DNA of 64,000 bases, from contig NZ_FNAT01000004.1 of NCBI RefSeq assembly GCF_900102015.1, positions 120,433-184,432 of the forward strand. The letters are read 5' to 3'. Shown here piece after piece: positions 18,760 to 26,898 of the stretch. Positions within the stretch are counted from its first letter, which is position 1; each line of letters starts with the position of its first letter. The notes under the pieces were generated by a model. That model made no database searches, was not told where the DNA came from, and saw nothing but the letters and a program-made list of their open reading frames with translations. Source of the stretch: Limimaricola pyoseonensis. Its GTDB lineage: Bacteria; Pseudomonadota; Alphaproteobacteria; Rhodobacterales; Rhodobacteraceae. A program made the translations under genes and the position numbers.

Positions 18760-20088
18760 ATGGCGCGCGAGGCAAAGACCCGGCTGCCGGCCATGGCGGG
18801 CACGGCGGCCAAGCCGGACCGGGGGGATCTGGACGGCGCGCTCAGGCGCAACACCGTCAAGAAGAACGTCGCCGCGATCCATATCGGCGGCAAGCTGACG
18901 CTGTTGCAGCGCAAGCTGTCGAACGTGCTCCTGCTCAACGCCTACGACACGCTGCTGAGCCAGAACGTGCATCGCATCGACGCCCGCACGCTGTGCCTGA
19001 TGATCGGCTACAACTCGAACGACATCGACAGCTTGCGCGACGCGTTGCGGGGCCTCGCCGAGACCGTGGCCGAGTGGGACATGCTCGACGAGAAGGGGCG
19101 GCAGGAATGGGGCGTCTCGGCGCTTCTGGCGCATGCGCGGCTGCGCGACGGGGTCTGCGACTACGCCTATTCGCCGGCGCTGGCCGAGAAGCTGCACGAC
19201 CCGCGCGTCTTCGCGCTGATCAACCTCGACATCCAGCGGCGCTTCACCTCCGGCCATGGCCTCGCGCTCTACGAGAACTGCTACCGCTTCGTGCGCACCG
19301 GCTCGACCGGCTGGTGGCCGCTCGAGATCTTTCGGCGGCTGATGGGGGTGAACGACAGCGACTACTACCGCAGCTTCAAGCACCTGAACGCCAAGATCAT
19401 CAAGCCGGCGGTGGCGGAGGTGAACCGCTCCTCCAACATCCTGGTCGAGCCCGAGTTCAAGCGCTTGGGCCGCGCCGTGGCCGAGATCCGCTTCAAGATC
19501 CGCGAGAACCCGCAGCTCGCCATGCTCGAGATCGATGACGGGCAGGGGGTGCGGCGCGAGCCGGTCTACGAGCGGCTGCGCGCGCAGGGCGTGTCGGACC
19601 GTCTGGCGCGGCAGTGGATCGCCGAGCACGGGGCGGAGGCGGTGGCCGACAAGCTCGAGCGGATGCAGGCGCGCGAAGGCGTGCGCAGCCCGGTGGGCTA
19701 CCTGCGCGCGGCGCTGTCCGACGAGCGGGGGGGCGAGACGTCCGAGCCCGCGCCGGCCCCCGGCCCAGAGGCCCGCGCCGCCGCCGCGCGCGGCCGGGCC
19801 GCGGCGGCCGAGCGCGACGCCGAGGCCGACCGCCGGGCGGCGGTGCGCGCCGCCCGCGTCGCGCGCTTCGCCGCGGTGGCCGAGGTCGCGCGCCGGCGCA
19901 ACCCGACCCAGCGCGACGCCGACCGCCGGCTGTTCCTGAGCCAGATCGAGGACGAGCTGGAGCGCGAGGACTTCCGCCGCCACGGCTGGGAAAGCGCGCT
20001 CAACGCCCGCGCCATCTTCGCCTTCTGGGAGGAGATGCAGCCGGGGCTGTTCGACGAGCTGCCGGAGATGCCCGACGAAACGGCCTGA
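18760..20088 (+). CDS. Plasmid replication initiator protein (Rep_3-like)
   Basis: 442 residues. The N-terminal ~270 residues resemble iteron-binding winged-helix initiators (LTLLQRKLSNVLLLNAYDTL, MLDEKGRQEWGVSALL, WWPLEIFRRLMGV, SDYYRSFKHLNAKIIKPAV). The C-terminal third is rich in Ala, Arg and Glu and probably coiled. It starts 74 bases after the last iteron, with AAGGAG 7 bases before the ATG. The longer frame from 18451 runs through the iterons and is not used. Which Rhodobacterales replicon type (RepA, RepB or DnaA-like in current naming) it belongs to cannot be settled without comparison, so no symbol is given. Confidence 0.85.
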   Translation: MAREAKTRLPAMAGTAAKPDRGDLDGALRRNTVKKNVAAIHIGGKLTLLQRKLSNVLLLNAYDTLLSQNVHRIDARTLCLMIGYNSNDIDSLRDALRGLAETVAEWDMLDEKGRQEWGVSALLAHARLRDGVCDYAYSPALAEKLHDPRVFALINLDIQRRFTSGHGLALYENCYRFVRTGSTGWWPLEIFRRLMGVNDSDYYRSFKHLNAKIIKPAVAEVNRSSNILVEPEFKRLGRAVAEIRFKIRENPQLAMLEIDDGQGVRREPVYERLRAQGVSDRLARQWIAEHGAEAVADKLERMQAREGVRSPVGYLRAALSDERGGETSEPAPAPGPEARAAAARGRAAAAERDAEADRRAAVRAARVARFAAVAEVARRRNPTQRDADRRLFLSQIEDELEREDFRRHGWESALNARAIFAFWEEMQPGLFDELPEMPDETA

Positions 20089-20089
20089 G

Positions 20090-20104
20090 GTTTCGCGGCG
20101 AAAC
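20090..20104. repeat. parS-like 15-bp palindrome, copy 5
   Basis: GTTTCGCGGCGAAAC beginning 1 base after the initiator stop codon, 1.77 kb from copy 4. Flanking G and C again extend it to 17 bases. Confidence 0.8.
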
Positions 20105-20167
20105 CTCCCCCCGCCCTCGGCGTGCCTCGGCGCTTGCCCTTTGCGCCGGGCTGGGAAAGGTTGCAGT

Positions 20168-20254
20168 CGCGCTGGAAGCGCGCATCAAGGACGCGCTGGA
20201 AGCGCGCACTGAAGATGCGCCAAAGGCGCGCACGAACATGCGCCAAAGGCGCGC
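20168..20254. repeat. Four tandem ~24-bp units, each a small hairpin
   Basis: Units begin at 20168, 20192, 20216 and 20239 (steps of 24, 24 and 23). The first two share CGCGCTGGAAGCGCGC; the last two share TGCGCCAAAGGCGCGC. Each can fold on itself (GCGC/GCGC or GCGCC-AAA-GGCGC). The block lies between the initiator gene and the GAPDH gene, just beyond parS-like copy 5. Its role is unknown; it could be a protein-binding array, a transcription or replication barrier, or a copy-control element. Confidence 0.85.
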
Positions 20255-20303
20255 GGAACACGAGTGCCGATGAGGCGCGCACAAGGAGGTCTCGGGACAG
20301 CAC

Positions 20304-21296
20304 ATGCCGCTGCGCATCGCCATCAACGGGTTCGGCCGGATCGGCCGCACCATATTGCGCCTCCTTTCCACCGCGCGCGCGGGCGAGGGGATCGAGATCG
20401 CCTGCATCAACGACATCGCGCCGCTCGAAAGCTGCGCCTACCTGTTCGAATACGACAGCGTCTTCGGCCCCTATCAGGGCGAGGTCGCGACCGAGGCCGG
20501 GGCGCTGGTGGTCGATGGCCGGGCGATCCCGTTTCACAACGAGGCCGACCTGTCTCGGCTCGACCTCTCGGGCGTCGACATCGTGCTCGAATGCACCGGC
20601 CGGGCCGAGAGCCGCGCCATCGCGATGCGCGGGCTCGACGCCGGGGCGGGCCGGGTGCTGATCTCGGGGCCTTCGGCCGCGGCCGAAGCGACGGTGGTGC
20701 GCGGCGCCAACGACGACGTTCTGGCGGGGCAGGGGATCGTGTCCTGCGGCTCCTGCACCACCAACGCGCTGGCGCCGCTCCTGCGGCTGCTCGACGACCG
20801 GTTCGGGCTGATCTCGGGGCACATGACGACGATCCACTGCTACACCGGCTCGCAGCCGACGGTCGACGCGCCGCGCCCCGACCCGGCGCGCAGCCGCGCC
20901 GCCGCGCTGTCGATGGTGCCGACCACCACCAGCGCCACGCGGCTCACCGCGACCGTGCTGCCCGACCTCGCCGGCCGGGTGACGGGCCGGGCGCTCCGGG
21001 TGCCGGTGGCCAGCGTGTCCTCGGTCGACCTCGTGGTGCGGCTGCGCGACCGCGACGGCTTCGAGCCGCGGCTGCGCGAGGCGGTGGCGAAAAGCCCGGT
21101 GCTGGGCTGGACCGACAGGCCGCTGGTCTCGACCGACCTGCGCGCGCGGCCCGAGTCGCTGGTGCTGGCCGGGCCCGAGACCGAGGCCGGCCCCGACCTG
21201 GTGCGGCTGTTCGGCTGGTACGACAATGAGTGGGGCTTCTCCAACCGGATGATCGATCTCGCGCTGCGCATGGGCGCGACGGCGGGCCGCAGCTAG
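20304..21296 (+). CDS. Glyceraldehyde-3-phosphate dehydrogenase family protein
   Basis: 330 residues. The NAD-binding N-terminus is AINGFGRIGRTILRLL; the catalytic block SCGSCTTNALAP places the active Cys at residue 151 and the partner His at 178 (TTIHCYT); WYDNEWGFSNRM ends the catalytic domain. It oxidises glyceraldehyde 3-phosphate to 1,3-bisphosphoglycerate in central metabolism, or erythrose 4-phosphate in the Epd subgroup. The substrate loop (MVPTTTSATRLTATVLPDL) and the segment before the active site are unusual. AAGGAGGT lies 14 bases before the start, a long spacing. Presence beside a plasmid core suggests a second, specialised copy. Confidence 0.88.
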   Translation: MPLRIAINGFGRIGRTILRLLSTARAGEGIEIACINDIAPLESCAYLFEYDSVFGPYQGEVATEAGALVVDGRAIPFHNEADLSRLDLSGVDIVLECTGRAESRAIAMRGLDAGAGRVLISGPSAAAEATVVRGANDDVLAGQGIVSCGSCTTNALAPLLRLLDDRFGLISGHMTTIHCYTGSQPTVDAPRPDPARSRAAALSMVPTTTSATRLTATVLPDLAGRVTGRALRVPVASVSSVDLVVRLRDRDGFEPRLREAVAKSPVLGWTDRPLVSTDLRARPESLVLAGPETEAGPDLVRLFGWYDNEWGFSNRMIDLALRMGATAGRS

Positions 21297-21332
21297 ACGC
21301 CGCATTGGCGGGCGCGCCCGGCGGCCTAGCTG
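21290..21332 (+). terminator. Long inverted repeat spanning the GAPDH stop codon
   Basis: CAGCTAG (21290-21296) pairs with CTAGCTG (21326-21332), and inside it CGCCG (21298-21302) pairs with CGGCG (21319-21323). The TAG stop is part of the stem. There is no T tract, so termination or mRNA stabilisation are both possible. Confidence 0.45.
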
Positions 21333-21356
21333 TGCCGGGTCAAGGAGGGCCGCGAC

Positions 21357-22064
21357 ATGGAGCGCATCACCGTCCGCAGCCGACCCGTCCTGCCCGTGCT
21401 GTGGCGCGCGGCGGCCTGGGGCGCTGCCGTGGCGACCGCCGCGGCGGCGGCCGCGCTCGGGCAGTGGCTGCTGGCGCTCGGTGCCGCGGGCGCGGTGGTG
21501 CTGGCGCTGCTGCCGCGCGGCTACACCCGGATCTCGGGGATCGAGATGCCGGCGGGGCTGGGCTCGGGCATCCTCGTCTTCTGCCTCTGCGCCTTCGTGC
21601 TGGGCGAGGCGGGCGGGCTGTATCGCACTAGCGCCTGGTGGGACATGGCGCTGCATCTCACCGCCTCGGCGGTGCTGGCGCTGGTGGGGGTGGCGCTGGC
21701 GCTCCTGCCCACCGCCGGGGCGCCGCCGCGCACGCCGCTGTGGATCCTCGGCACGCTCGGGGTCGGCTTCGCGGCGCTGGTCGGCGCGGGCTGGGAGCTG
21801 TTCGAGTTCGGCATCGACGCGCTGTTCGGCACCAACGCGCAGCGCTCGGGCCTGCCCGACACGATGGGCGACATGGCGGTGAACCTCGCCGGCGCGACCT
21901 ATGGCGCGCTGGCGGCGCAGCGGCGGCTGGGCTTCGGCGCGCGCTGGCCGCTCTCGGGGCTGCTGGCCGAGTTCTGCGCGCGCAACGAGGTGATCTACGG
22001 GGGCTGGACCGGCCGGCCCTTCACGCCCCGACGACCGGGGCCGGAGCGGGAAGGAACGCGATGA
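21357..22064 (+). CDS. DUF2238/YjdF-like integral membrane protein
   Basis: 235 residues with about six hydrophobic segments. Conserved polar residues occur in WWDMALHLTASAVLA, GWELFEFGIDALFGTN and LPDTMGDMAVNLAGA, a pattern typical of the YjdF/DUF2238 family, whose function is unknown. AGGAGGG lies 7 bases upstream of the ATG. Its stop overlaps the start of the aldehyde dehydrogenase gene (ATGA), so the two are translated together; a link to membrane pigment metabolism is possible but unproven. Confidence 0.8.
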   Translation: MERITVRSRPVLPVLWRAAAWGAAVATAAAAAALGQWLLALGAAGAVVLALLPRGYTRISGIEMPAGLGSGILVFCLCAFVLGEAGGLYRTSAWWDMALHLTASAVLALVGVALALLPTAGAPPRTPLWILGTLGVGFAALVGAGWELFEFGIDALFGTNAQRSGLPDTMGDMAVNLAGATYGALAAQRRLGFGARWPLSGLLAEFCARNEVIYGGWTGRPFTPRRPGPEREGTR

Positions 22065-23434
22065 AGGACATCAACGACGCCACCGGGGTCGGGCCGGCTC
22101 TGGCCGCGCTCCGCGCTGCCGCGCCGGACCCTGATCGGGCGGCGCGTGACGCGCATCTGGCGGCGCTGGCGCGCGAGGTGCGCGCCCATGCCGAGGAGAT
22201 CGCGCAGGCGATCGACGCCGATTTCGGCGGACGGCCGCGGCCCGAGACGATGCTGGCCGAGGTCGGGCTGGTGCTGGAATCGCTGCGCCACGCCCGGCGC
22301 AACCTGAAGCGCTGGATGCGGCCGGGGCGGGTGCGGCTGCCGCCGCATCTGTGGCCCTCGCGCGGGCGGGTGCTGCACGAGCCGCTCGGCGTGGTCGGCA
22401 TCCTGGCGCCGTGGAACTACCCGTTCCAGCTGGCGCTGCAGCCGCTGGTGGCGGCGCTGGCGGGCGGCAACCGGGTGCTTCTGCACCCCTCCGAGCACAT
22501 GCCGCGCACCGGGGCGCTGATCGCCCGGATCGTCGCGGACGCGGTGCCCGAGCGGGTGCGCGTGCTCGATGGCGGGCCCGAGCAGGCGCAGGCGATCGCG
22601 GCGGCGCCGCTCGACGGGCTGTTCTTCACCGGCTCGACCGCCACGGGCCGCAAGGTGGCGCGGGCGGCGGCCGAGAACCTCGTGCCGGTGGTGCTGGAGC
22701 TCGGGGGCAAGTCGCCGGCGCTGCTGATGCCCGATGCCGATCTCGACGAGGCGGCGGCCTCGATCGTCGCGGGCAAGCTGCTCAATGCCGGGCAGACCTG
22801 CATCGCGCCCGACTACGCGCTGGTGCCGCGCGACCGGATGGACGACTTCGTCGCGGCGCTAAAGCGGGCGACGGCGCGGCTCTATCCCGACCCGGACGGG
22901 CCGGACTACGCCGCCATCCTGCGCGAGACGGATCGCGCGCGGCTGGCCGGTCTGCTGGAGGGCGCGCGGGCCGAGCCGCTGATGGCGCGGATGCCGGCTG
23001 CGCCGCGCATGGGGGCCTGGGCGCTGATCGACCCGGCGCCCGACCACCCGGCGATGCAGGACGAGATCTTCGGGCCGGTGCTGCCGGTGCTGGCCTACGA
23101 CGCGCCGGCGGCGGCGCGCGATTTCGTCAATGCCCGGCCGACGCCGCTCGCGCTTTATGTCTACGGCAGCGACGTCGCGGCGGCCGAGGCCGAGGTGGCG
23201 GCGATCCGATCGGGCGGGGCGATGATCAACGAGGCGGTGCTGCATGTCGCGGTGCAGGAGCTGCCCTTCGGCGGGGCGGGGGAGTCGGGCATGGGCGCCT
23301 ATCACGGCGACGAGGGCTTCCGCGCCTTCACCCGGCCGCGCAGCGTGGTGGTGGCGCGCCGGTCGCTGGCGCGGCTGGCCCGCCCGCCCTATGGCCGCGC
23401 GGTTGAGCGGGTCATCGCCTCGCTCTTGCGCTAG
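22061..23434 (+). CDS. Aldehyde dehydrogenase, C30 carotenoid aldehyde/coniferyl aldehyde type
   Basis: 457 residues, a class of short NAD(P)-dependent aldehyde dehydrogenases that end in a hydrophobic/basic tail. The general-base Glu213 is in VVLELGGKSP and the nucleophile Cys247 in NAGQTCIAPDY. The usual KPSE cofactor motif reads LLHPSE, with His142 in place of Lys. In C30 carotenoid clusters such an enzyme (AldH/CrtNc) oxidises diaponeurosporenal or diapolycopenal to the acid. The adjacent convergent pigment genes support that role. It ends in a 4-base overlap with the glycosyltransferase gene. Confidence 0.82.
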   Translation: MKDINDATGVGPALAALRAAAPDPDRAARDAHLAALAREVRAHAEEIAQAIDADFGGRPRPETMLAEVGLVLESLRHARRNLKRWMRPGRVRLPPHLWPSRGRVLHEPLGVVGILAPWNYPFQLALQPLVAALAGGNRVLLHPSEHMPRTGALIARIVADAVPERVRVLDGGPEQAQAIAAAPLDGLFFTGSTATGRKVARAAAENLVPVVLELGGKSPALLMPDADLDEAAASIVAGKLLNAGQTCIAPDYALVPRDRMDDFVAALKRATARLYPDPDGPDYAAILRETDRARLAGLLEGARAEPLMARMPAAPRMGAWALIDPAPDHPAMQDEIFGPVLPVLAYDAPAAARDFVNARPTPLALYVYGSDVAAAEAEVAAIRSGGAMINEAVLHVAVQELPFGGAGESGMGAYHGDEGFRAFTRPRSVVVARRSLARLARPPYGRAVERVIASLLR

Positions 23435-24555
23435 TTCATGCCGTAGCTTCGGCCGCGCCAGGTTGCCTGCCGGCCCCGGCGCGCGCCGAAGAGCGCGCTC
23501 CACTGGATCGCCAGCACCACCAGCACGCCGAGCGGGTGGGCCGCGACCGACAGCCAGGGCTGGTCGAGCCGCCGCGCCATGGCGATGCGCGCCGCGAGCA
23601 GCAGCGCACAGGCCAGCCCGGAAGCGGCGAGCGACCACGCGGCACCGGTGGCGAGCGCGGCGACCAGCGTCAGGAGCGGCAGCACGTGGCCGCCGAACAG
23701 CAGCACCGTCCAGACCGGCAGGGCGCGCGGCGTCGCCATCCCCTCGGTCGCGTTCTTCATGAAGCCGTGCCAGATCTGGCCGGGCGTGTCGTACATCCGG
23801 CAGGCGGCGATCGGGGTGGCGTCGCACAGATCGCTCCTGCCGCCCCGCGCGCGCACCCGGCGCGGCAGCTCGAGCCCGTCATGCATCCGGTCGCGGAAGG
23901 CGGCATGGCCGCCGAGGCCGTGCCACGCCTCGGCCCGGATCGCCAGAAGCTGGCCGCAGCCCGCGCCGAAGGACGGGTCGGTCGAGGCGCGCGCCATCGG
24001 CAGGGGCAGGTAGCCCAGGAGCGTCACGAAGATCTGCGGGATGACGATCCGCTCGGCCCATGTGCCGGTGATCTGCCGGGGAAAGCCGCTGACGAGGTCG
24101 AGCCCGTCTTCCTGCATCTGCCCTGCCATGCGGGCGGCGGCGTCGGGGGCGAGGCGGACATCGGCATCGACGAAGAGCAGCACCGGGTGGCGCGCGGCGC
24201 GGCCGAGCTGCCAGCAGGCGTGCTGCTTGCCGATCCAGCCCTGCGGCAGATCGGCGCCGCGCAGCAGCCGGGCGCGGGCGTCGCGGGCGGCGTAGTCTTC
24301 GACGATGCGATCGGTGCCGTCGGTCGAGCCGTCGTCGAGCACCACCACCTCGACCTGCGTGCCCGCCTGCGCCAGCGCCGCGTCGAGCGCCGCGCCGATA
24401 TTGGCGGCCTCGTCGCGCGCCGGGATCAGGATCGAGACGGCGGGCAGGGGGCCCTCGCCGGCCTCGGGCGGGCGCAGCACCGACAGGTTGACGAGGCACA
24501 TCACCGCGAAGAGCGCGGCCAGCGCCAGGCCGATCAGCGACAGGGCCAGCAGCAT
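23431..24555 (-). CDS. crtQ: Family 2 glycosyltransferase, CrtQ-like
   Basis: 374 residues. An N-terminal membrane helix (residues 1-25) is followed by a GT-A domain with SILIPARDEAANIGAALDAA, VVLDDGSTDGT and LLFVDADVRLAP (DxD metal site), then C-terminal hydrophobic helices. This layout and length fit CrtQ, which glucosylates the carboxyl group of the C30 carotenoid acid at the membrane. The start at 24555 overlaps the acyltransferase stop (TGATG). A hopanoid-related GT2 is the main alternative; the neighbours favour the carotenoid role. Confidence 0.8.
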   Translation of the reverse strand: MLLALSLIGLALAALFAVMCLVNLSVLRPPEAGEGPLPAVSILIPARDEAANIGAALDAALAQAGTQVEVVVLDDGSTDGTDRIVEDYAARDARARLLRGADLPQGWIGKQHACWQLGRAARHPVLLFVDADVRLAPDAAARMAGQMQEDGLDLVSGFPRQITGTWAERIVIPQIFVTLLGYLPLPMARASTDPSFGAGCGQLLAIRAEAWHGLGGHAAFRDRMHDGLELPRRVRARGGRSDLCDATPIAACRMYDTPGQIWHGFMKNATEGMATPRALPVWTVLLFGGHVLPLLTLVAALATGAAWSLAASGLACALLLAARIAMARRLDQPWLSVAAHPLGVLVVLAIQWSALFGARRGRQATWRGRSYGMN

Positions 24556-25382
24556 CAGTTCTCCTTTGCGGGGTCGGGCGCGGGGTCGGGCGTGGGGTCG
24601 GGCACGTGGTCGGGGGCGTGGGTGCGGCCGTCGAGCGCGGCGCGGCCGCGCTGCCACAACCCGTAGACCCCGCCGACGCCGCGCGCGCCGCCGATCACGG
24701 CGCGGAAGGCGGACGGGTCGCGCGCCATGGAAAGCCCGGCGAGATGGTCGGCGGCCTCGGTCAGGCCGGCCTCGAGCCGGTCGGCGATCTCGGCGGGGCG
24801 CTCGCCGGGGCGAGCCTCGATCGCGCGGCCGAACAGCGCCAGCGCCTCGGGCCGCTTCTCGCCCCAGAACGGGTATTCCAGCGCCAGCGGCACCGCCACC
24901 AGCTGCGGCGCGCGGGCCAGCAGATGCGCGGCGCCGGGGCGCAGGTCCAGCGGCCGCGTGCGCGGGTCGGCGAAGCGGCCCTGCGCGGTGATCCACAGCA
25001 CCCGGCGCGGCACGGTCATCAGCGCGCGGGCGGTGCGCAGGAAATCGGCGCCGCCGCGGGCATCGTCCTGCCGCACGCCGAAGGCGCCGATCCGCGCCAT
25101 GAAGCGGTAGCGCTCGAGCATCGCGGCGTCGATCGGCCCGAAGCCCTCGCGCTTGGGGAACAGCTCGGGATGCAGCGCGATGAACATCGCCGGATCCCAC
25201 CACGAGGGGTGGTTGGCGCAGATCATCACCGGCCGGTTCTCGGCCAGGGCGGGCAGGCCGGGGCGGGCGATGCGCACCGCCCGGAAGTGGCGCGACAGCT
25301 CGCGCCGCATCACCCGCGCGAAGAAGCGGCAGGCCGCGTCGGAGCGGCGTGCCACCGGGTCGTCGTCACTCGGCCGCGACAT
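24555..25382 (-). CDS. PlsC-type acyltransferase, CrtO-like role
   Basis: 275 residues with the lysophospholipid acyltransferase motifs: CANHPSWWDPAMF (the family's catalytic His and Asp) and a block ITAQGRFADPRTRPLDL where family members have an EG-R motif. In the staphyloxanthin route the last enzyme, CrtO, attaches a fatty acid to the sugar; a PlsC-fold enzyme beside CrtQ is a good functional substitute. The C-terminus carries a short PDP-rich repeat, encoded by 12-base DNA repeats at 24570-24617. It overlaps the upstream desaturase end by 17 bases. Confidence 0.8.
   Translation of the reverse strand: MSRPSDDDPVARRSDAACRFFARVMRRELSRHFRAVRIARPGLPALAENRPVMICANHPSWWDPAMFIALHPELFPKREGFGPIDAAMLERYRFMARIGAFGVRQDDARGGADFLRTARALMTVPRRVLWITAQGRFADPRTRPLDLRPGAAHLLARAPQLVAVPLALEYPFWGEKRPEALALFGRAIEARPGERPAEIADRLEAGLTEAADHLAGLSMARDPSAFRAVIGGARGVGGVYGLWQRGRAALDGRTHAPDHVPDPTPDPAPDPAKEN
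24570..24617. repeat. Four 12-bp tandem repeats in the acyltransferase C-terminus
   Basis: Units GGGGTCGGGCGC, GGGGTCGGGCGT, GGGGTCGGGCAC and a degenerate fourth keep the reading frame and encode a PDP-type repeat. A likely slippage-prone, length-variable tail. Confidence 0.85.
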
Positions 25383-26898
25383 CGCGGCTCCGTGCCGGCA
25401 CCCCGCCCGCGTCCTGGTCGGCGGTGTCGGCGGCGATCCAGCCCGACATCAGCGCCATCGGCATGCCCGGCCCGGGATGCGCCGAGCCGCCGGCGAGGTA
25501 AAGCCCCTCGACCTGCCGCGAGCGGTTGCCGGGCTTGAAGGCGCCGAGCACCTTGCCGTGGCTGGCCAGCCCGTAGATCGCGCCGTTGAGCACGCGGTAG
25601 CGCTCGTGGATGTCCTGCGGGGTGAGGGTGCGCTCGACCTTGATGCGCGCCTCGATGTCGCCCATGCCGGCGGCGCGGCCGAGCTTGTCGAGGATGGTGC
25701 GGCGATACTCGGGCAGCATCTTCGACCAGTCGTGGTGGTCGCGCAGGTAGGGGGTGTGCACCAGCACGTAGAGCGCCTCGCCGCCCTCGGGCGCGACGCC
25801 GGGCTCGGTGCGGGCGGGCGCGGCGATGTAGGCGGTCGGGTCGGGGGCGGGCTCGCCGCGGTCGTAGATCGCGGCGAACTCCTCCTCGGGGTCGCGCGAG
25901 AAGACGAAGTTGTGGTGCGCGAGATGCTCGTAGGCGCGGTCGAGCCCGAGATAGAGCACCACGCCCGAGCAGGCGGCCTCGCGCTTGCGGGTCTTCTCGA
26001 AGGCCTCCTTGGCGGGGCCGCCGACCAGCTCGCGATAGGTGCGCACGCTGTCCATGTTCGACACGACCCTGTCGGCCGCGACGCGCTCGCCGTCTTCGGT
26101 GATCACGGCGCGGGCGCGGCCGTTCTCGACCTCGATCCGGGAAATGCCGGTGCCGGTGCGGATCTCGACGCCGAGCTCCTCGGCCAGCCTTTGCAGCGCC
26201 AGCGGCACGGCGCGGGTGCCGCCCATCGGGTACCAGACGCCTTCGCCCTGCTGCATCTGGGCGATGCCGCAGAGCACCGCCGGCGAGGCCAGCGGCGAGG
26301 AGCCGACATACTGGATGAAATGCTCGAGCATCTGCGCCACGCGGCGGTCCTTGACGTCGCGCTTGATCTGGCCCGCGACGGTGCGGTGCATCCTGAGCGC
26401 CAGCACGTCCGACAGGGTCGAGAGGTTCATGCTGCCCTTGAGGTCCATCGTGTCGCGCAGGTCCTCGACCGACTTCCAGAAGAAGAAGCGGTCGGAGACG
26501 TCCGAGAGCCGCGAGGCCACCTGCATGAAGCGTTCGAACCCCTCGCGGTCGGGGGGCGAGAGCTTGCCGATCTCCTCCGCCGCCGTCTTGGGGTCGTCGC
26601 GCAGGTCGAGCACGGTGCCGTCGTCGTAGAAGCAGCGCCATTGCGGGTCGAGGCGGCGCAGGTCGAGTTCGCGGTGCAGGTCGCGCCCGGCCTCCGAGAA
26701 GATCCGCTCGAGCACGCGCGGCATGGTCAGGATGGTCGGCCCCATGTCGAAGCGGTAGCCGTCCTCCTCGAGCACCGCGGCCTTGCCGCCGAGCCAGTCG
26801 TTCTTCTCGAAGAGCACGACCTTGTGCCCGCGCGCCGCCAGCGTGCAGGCGGCGGCCAGGCCGCCCAGGCCTCCGCCGATGATCGCCGTTCTGCTCAT
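25366..26898 (-). CDS. Carotenoid desaturase/oxidase (CrtN/CrtP family), first copy
   Basis: 510-residue FAD-dependent enzyme of the CrtI family. The dinucleotide fold is AIIGGGLGGLAAACTLAARG at the N-terminus, with FEKNDWLGGKA, YRFDMGPTIL and a C-terminal FAD block GLYLAGGSAHPGPGMPMALMSG. In C30 clusters one such enzyme desaturates the squalene backbone and a second oxidises the terminal methyl group; which of the two copies does which is not clear from sequence. Start ATG overlaps the stop of the upstream copy (ATGA), so both are co-translated. Confidence 0.88.
   Translation of the reverse strand: MSRTAIIGGGLGGLAAACTLAARGHKVVLFEKNDWLGGKAAVLEEDGYRFDMGPTILTMPRVLERIFSEAGRDLHRELDLRRLDPQWRCFYDDGTVLDLRDDPKTAAEEIGKLSPPDREGFERFMQVASRLSDVSDRFFFWKSVEDLRDTMDLKGSMNLSTLSDVLALRMHRTVAGQIKRDVKDRRVAQMLEHFIQYVGSSPLASPAVLCGIAQMQQGEGVWYPMGGTRAVPLALQRLAEELGVEIRTGTGISRIEVENGRARAVITEDGERVAADRVVSNMDSVRTYRELVGGPAKEAFEKTRKREAACSGVVLYLGLDRAYEHLAHHNFVFSRDPEEEFAAIYDRGEPAPDPTAYIAAPARTEPGVAPEGGEALYVLVHTPYLRDHHDWSKMLPEYRRTILDKLGRAAGMGDIEARIKVERTLTPQDIHERYRVLNGAIYGLASHGKVLGAFKPGNRSRQVEGLYLAGGSAHPGPGMPMALMSGWIAADTADQDAGGVPARSRDVAAE

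Noticed and set aside
18206..18775. Extended open frame that would lengthen ParA to 657 residues
   Set aside because: It reads through the iterons and AT-rich origin region and has no ParA-like sequence before residue MSRKAD at 18205.
20168..20254. CRISPR-like array
   Set aside because: The units are 23-24 bases with 8-base gaps, self-complementary, and no cas genes are present.
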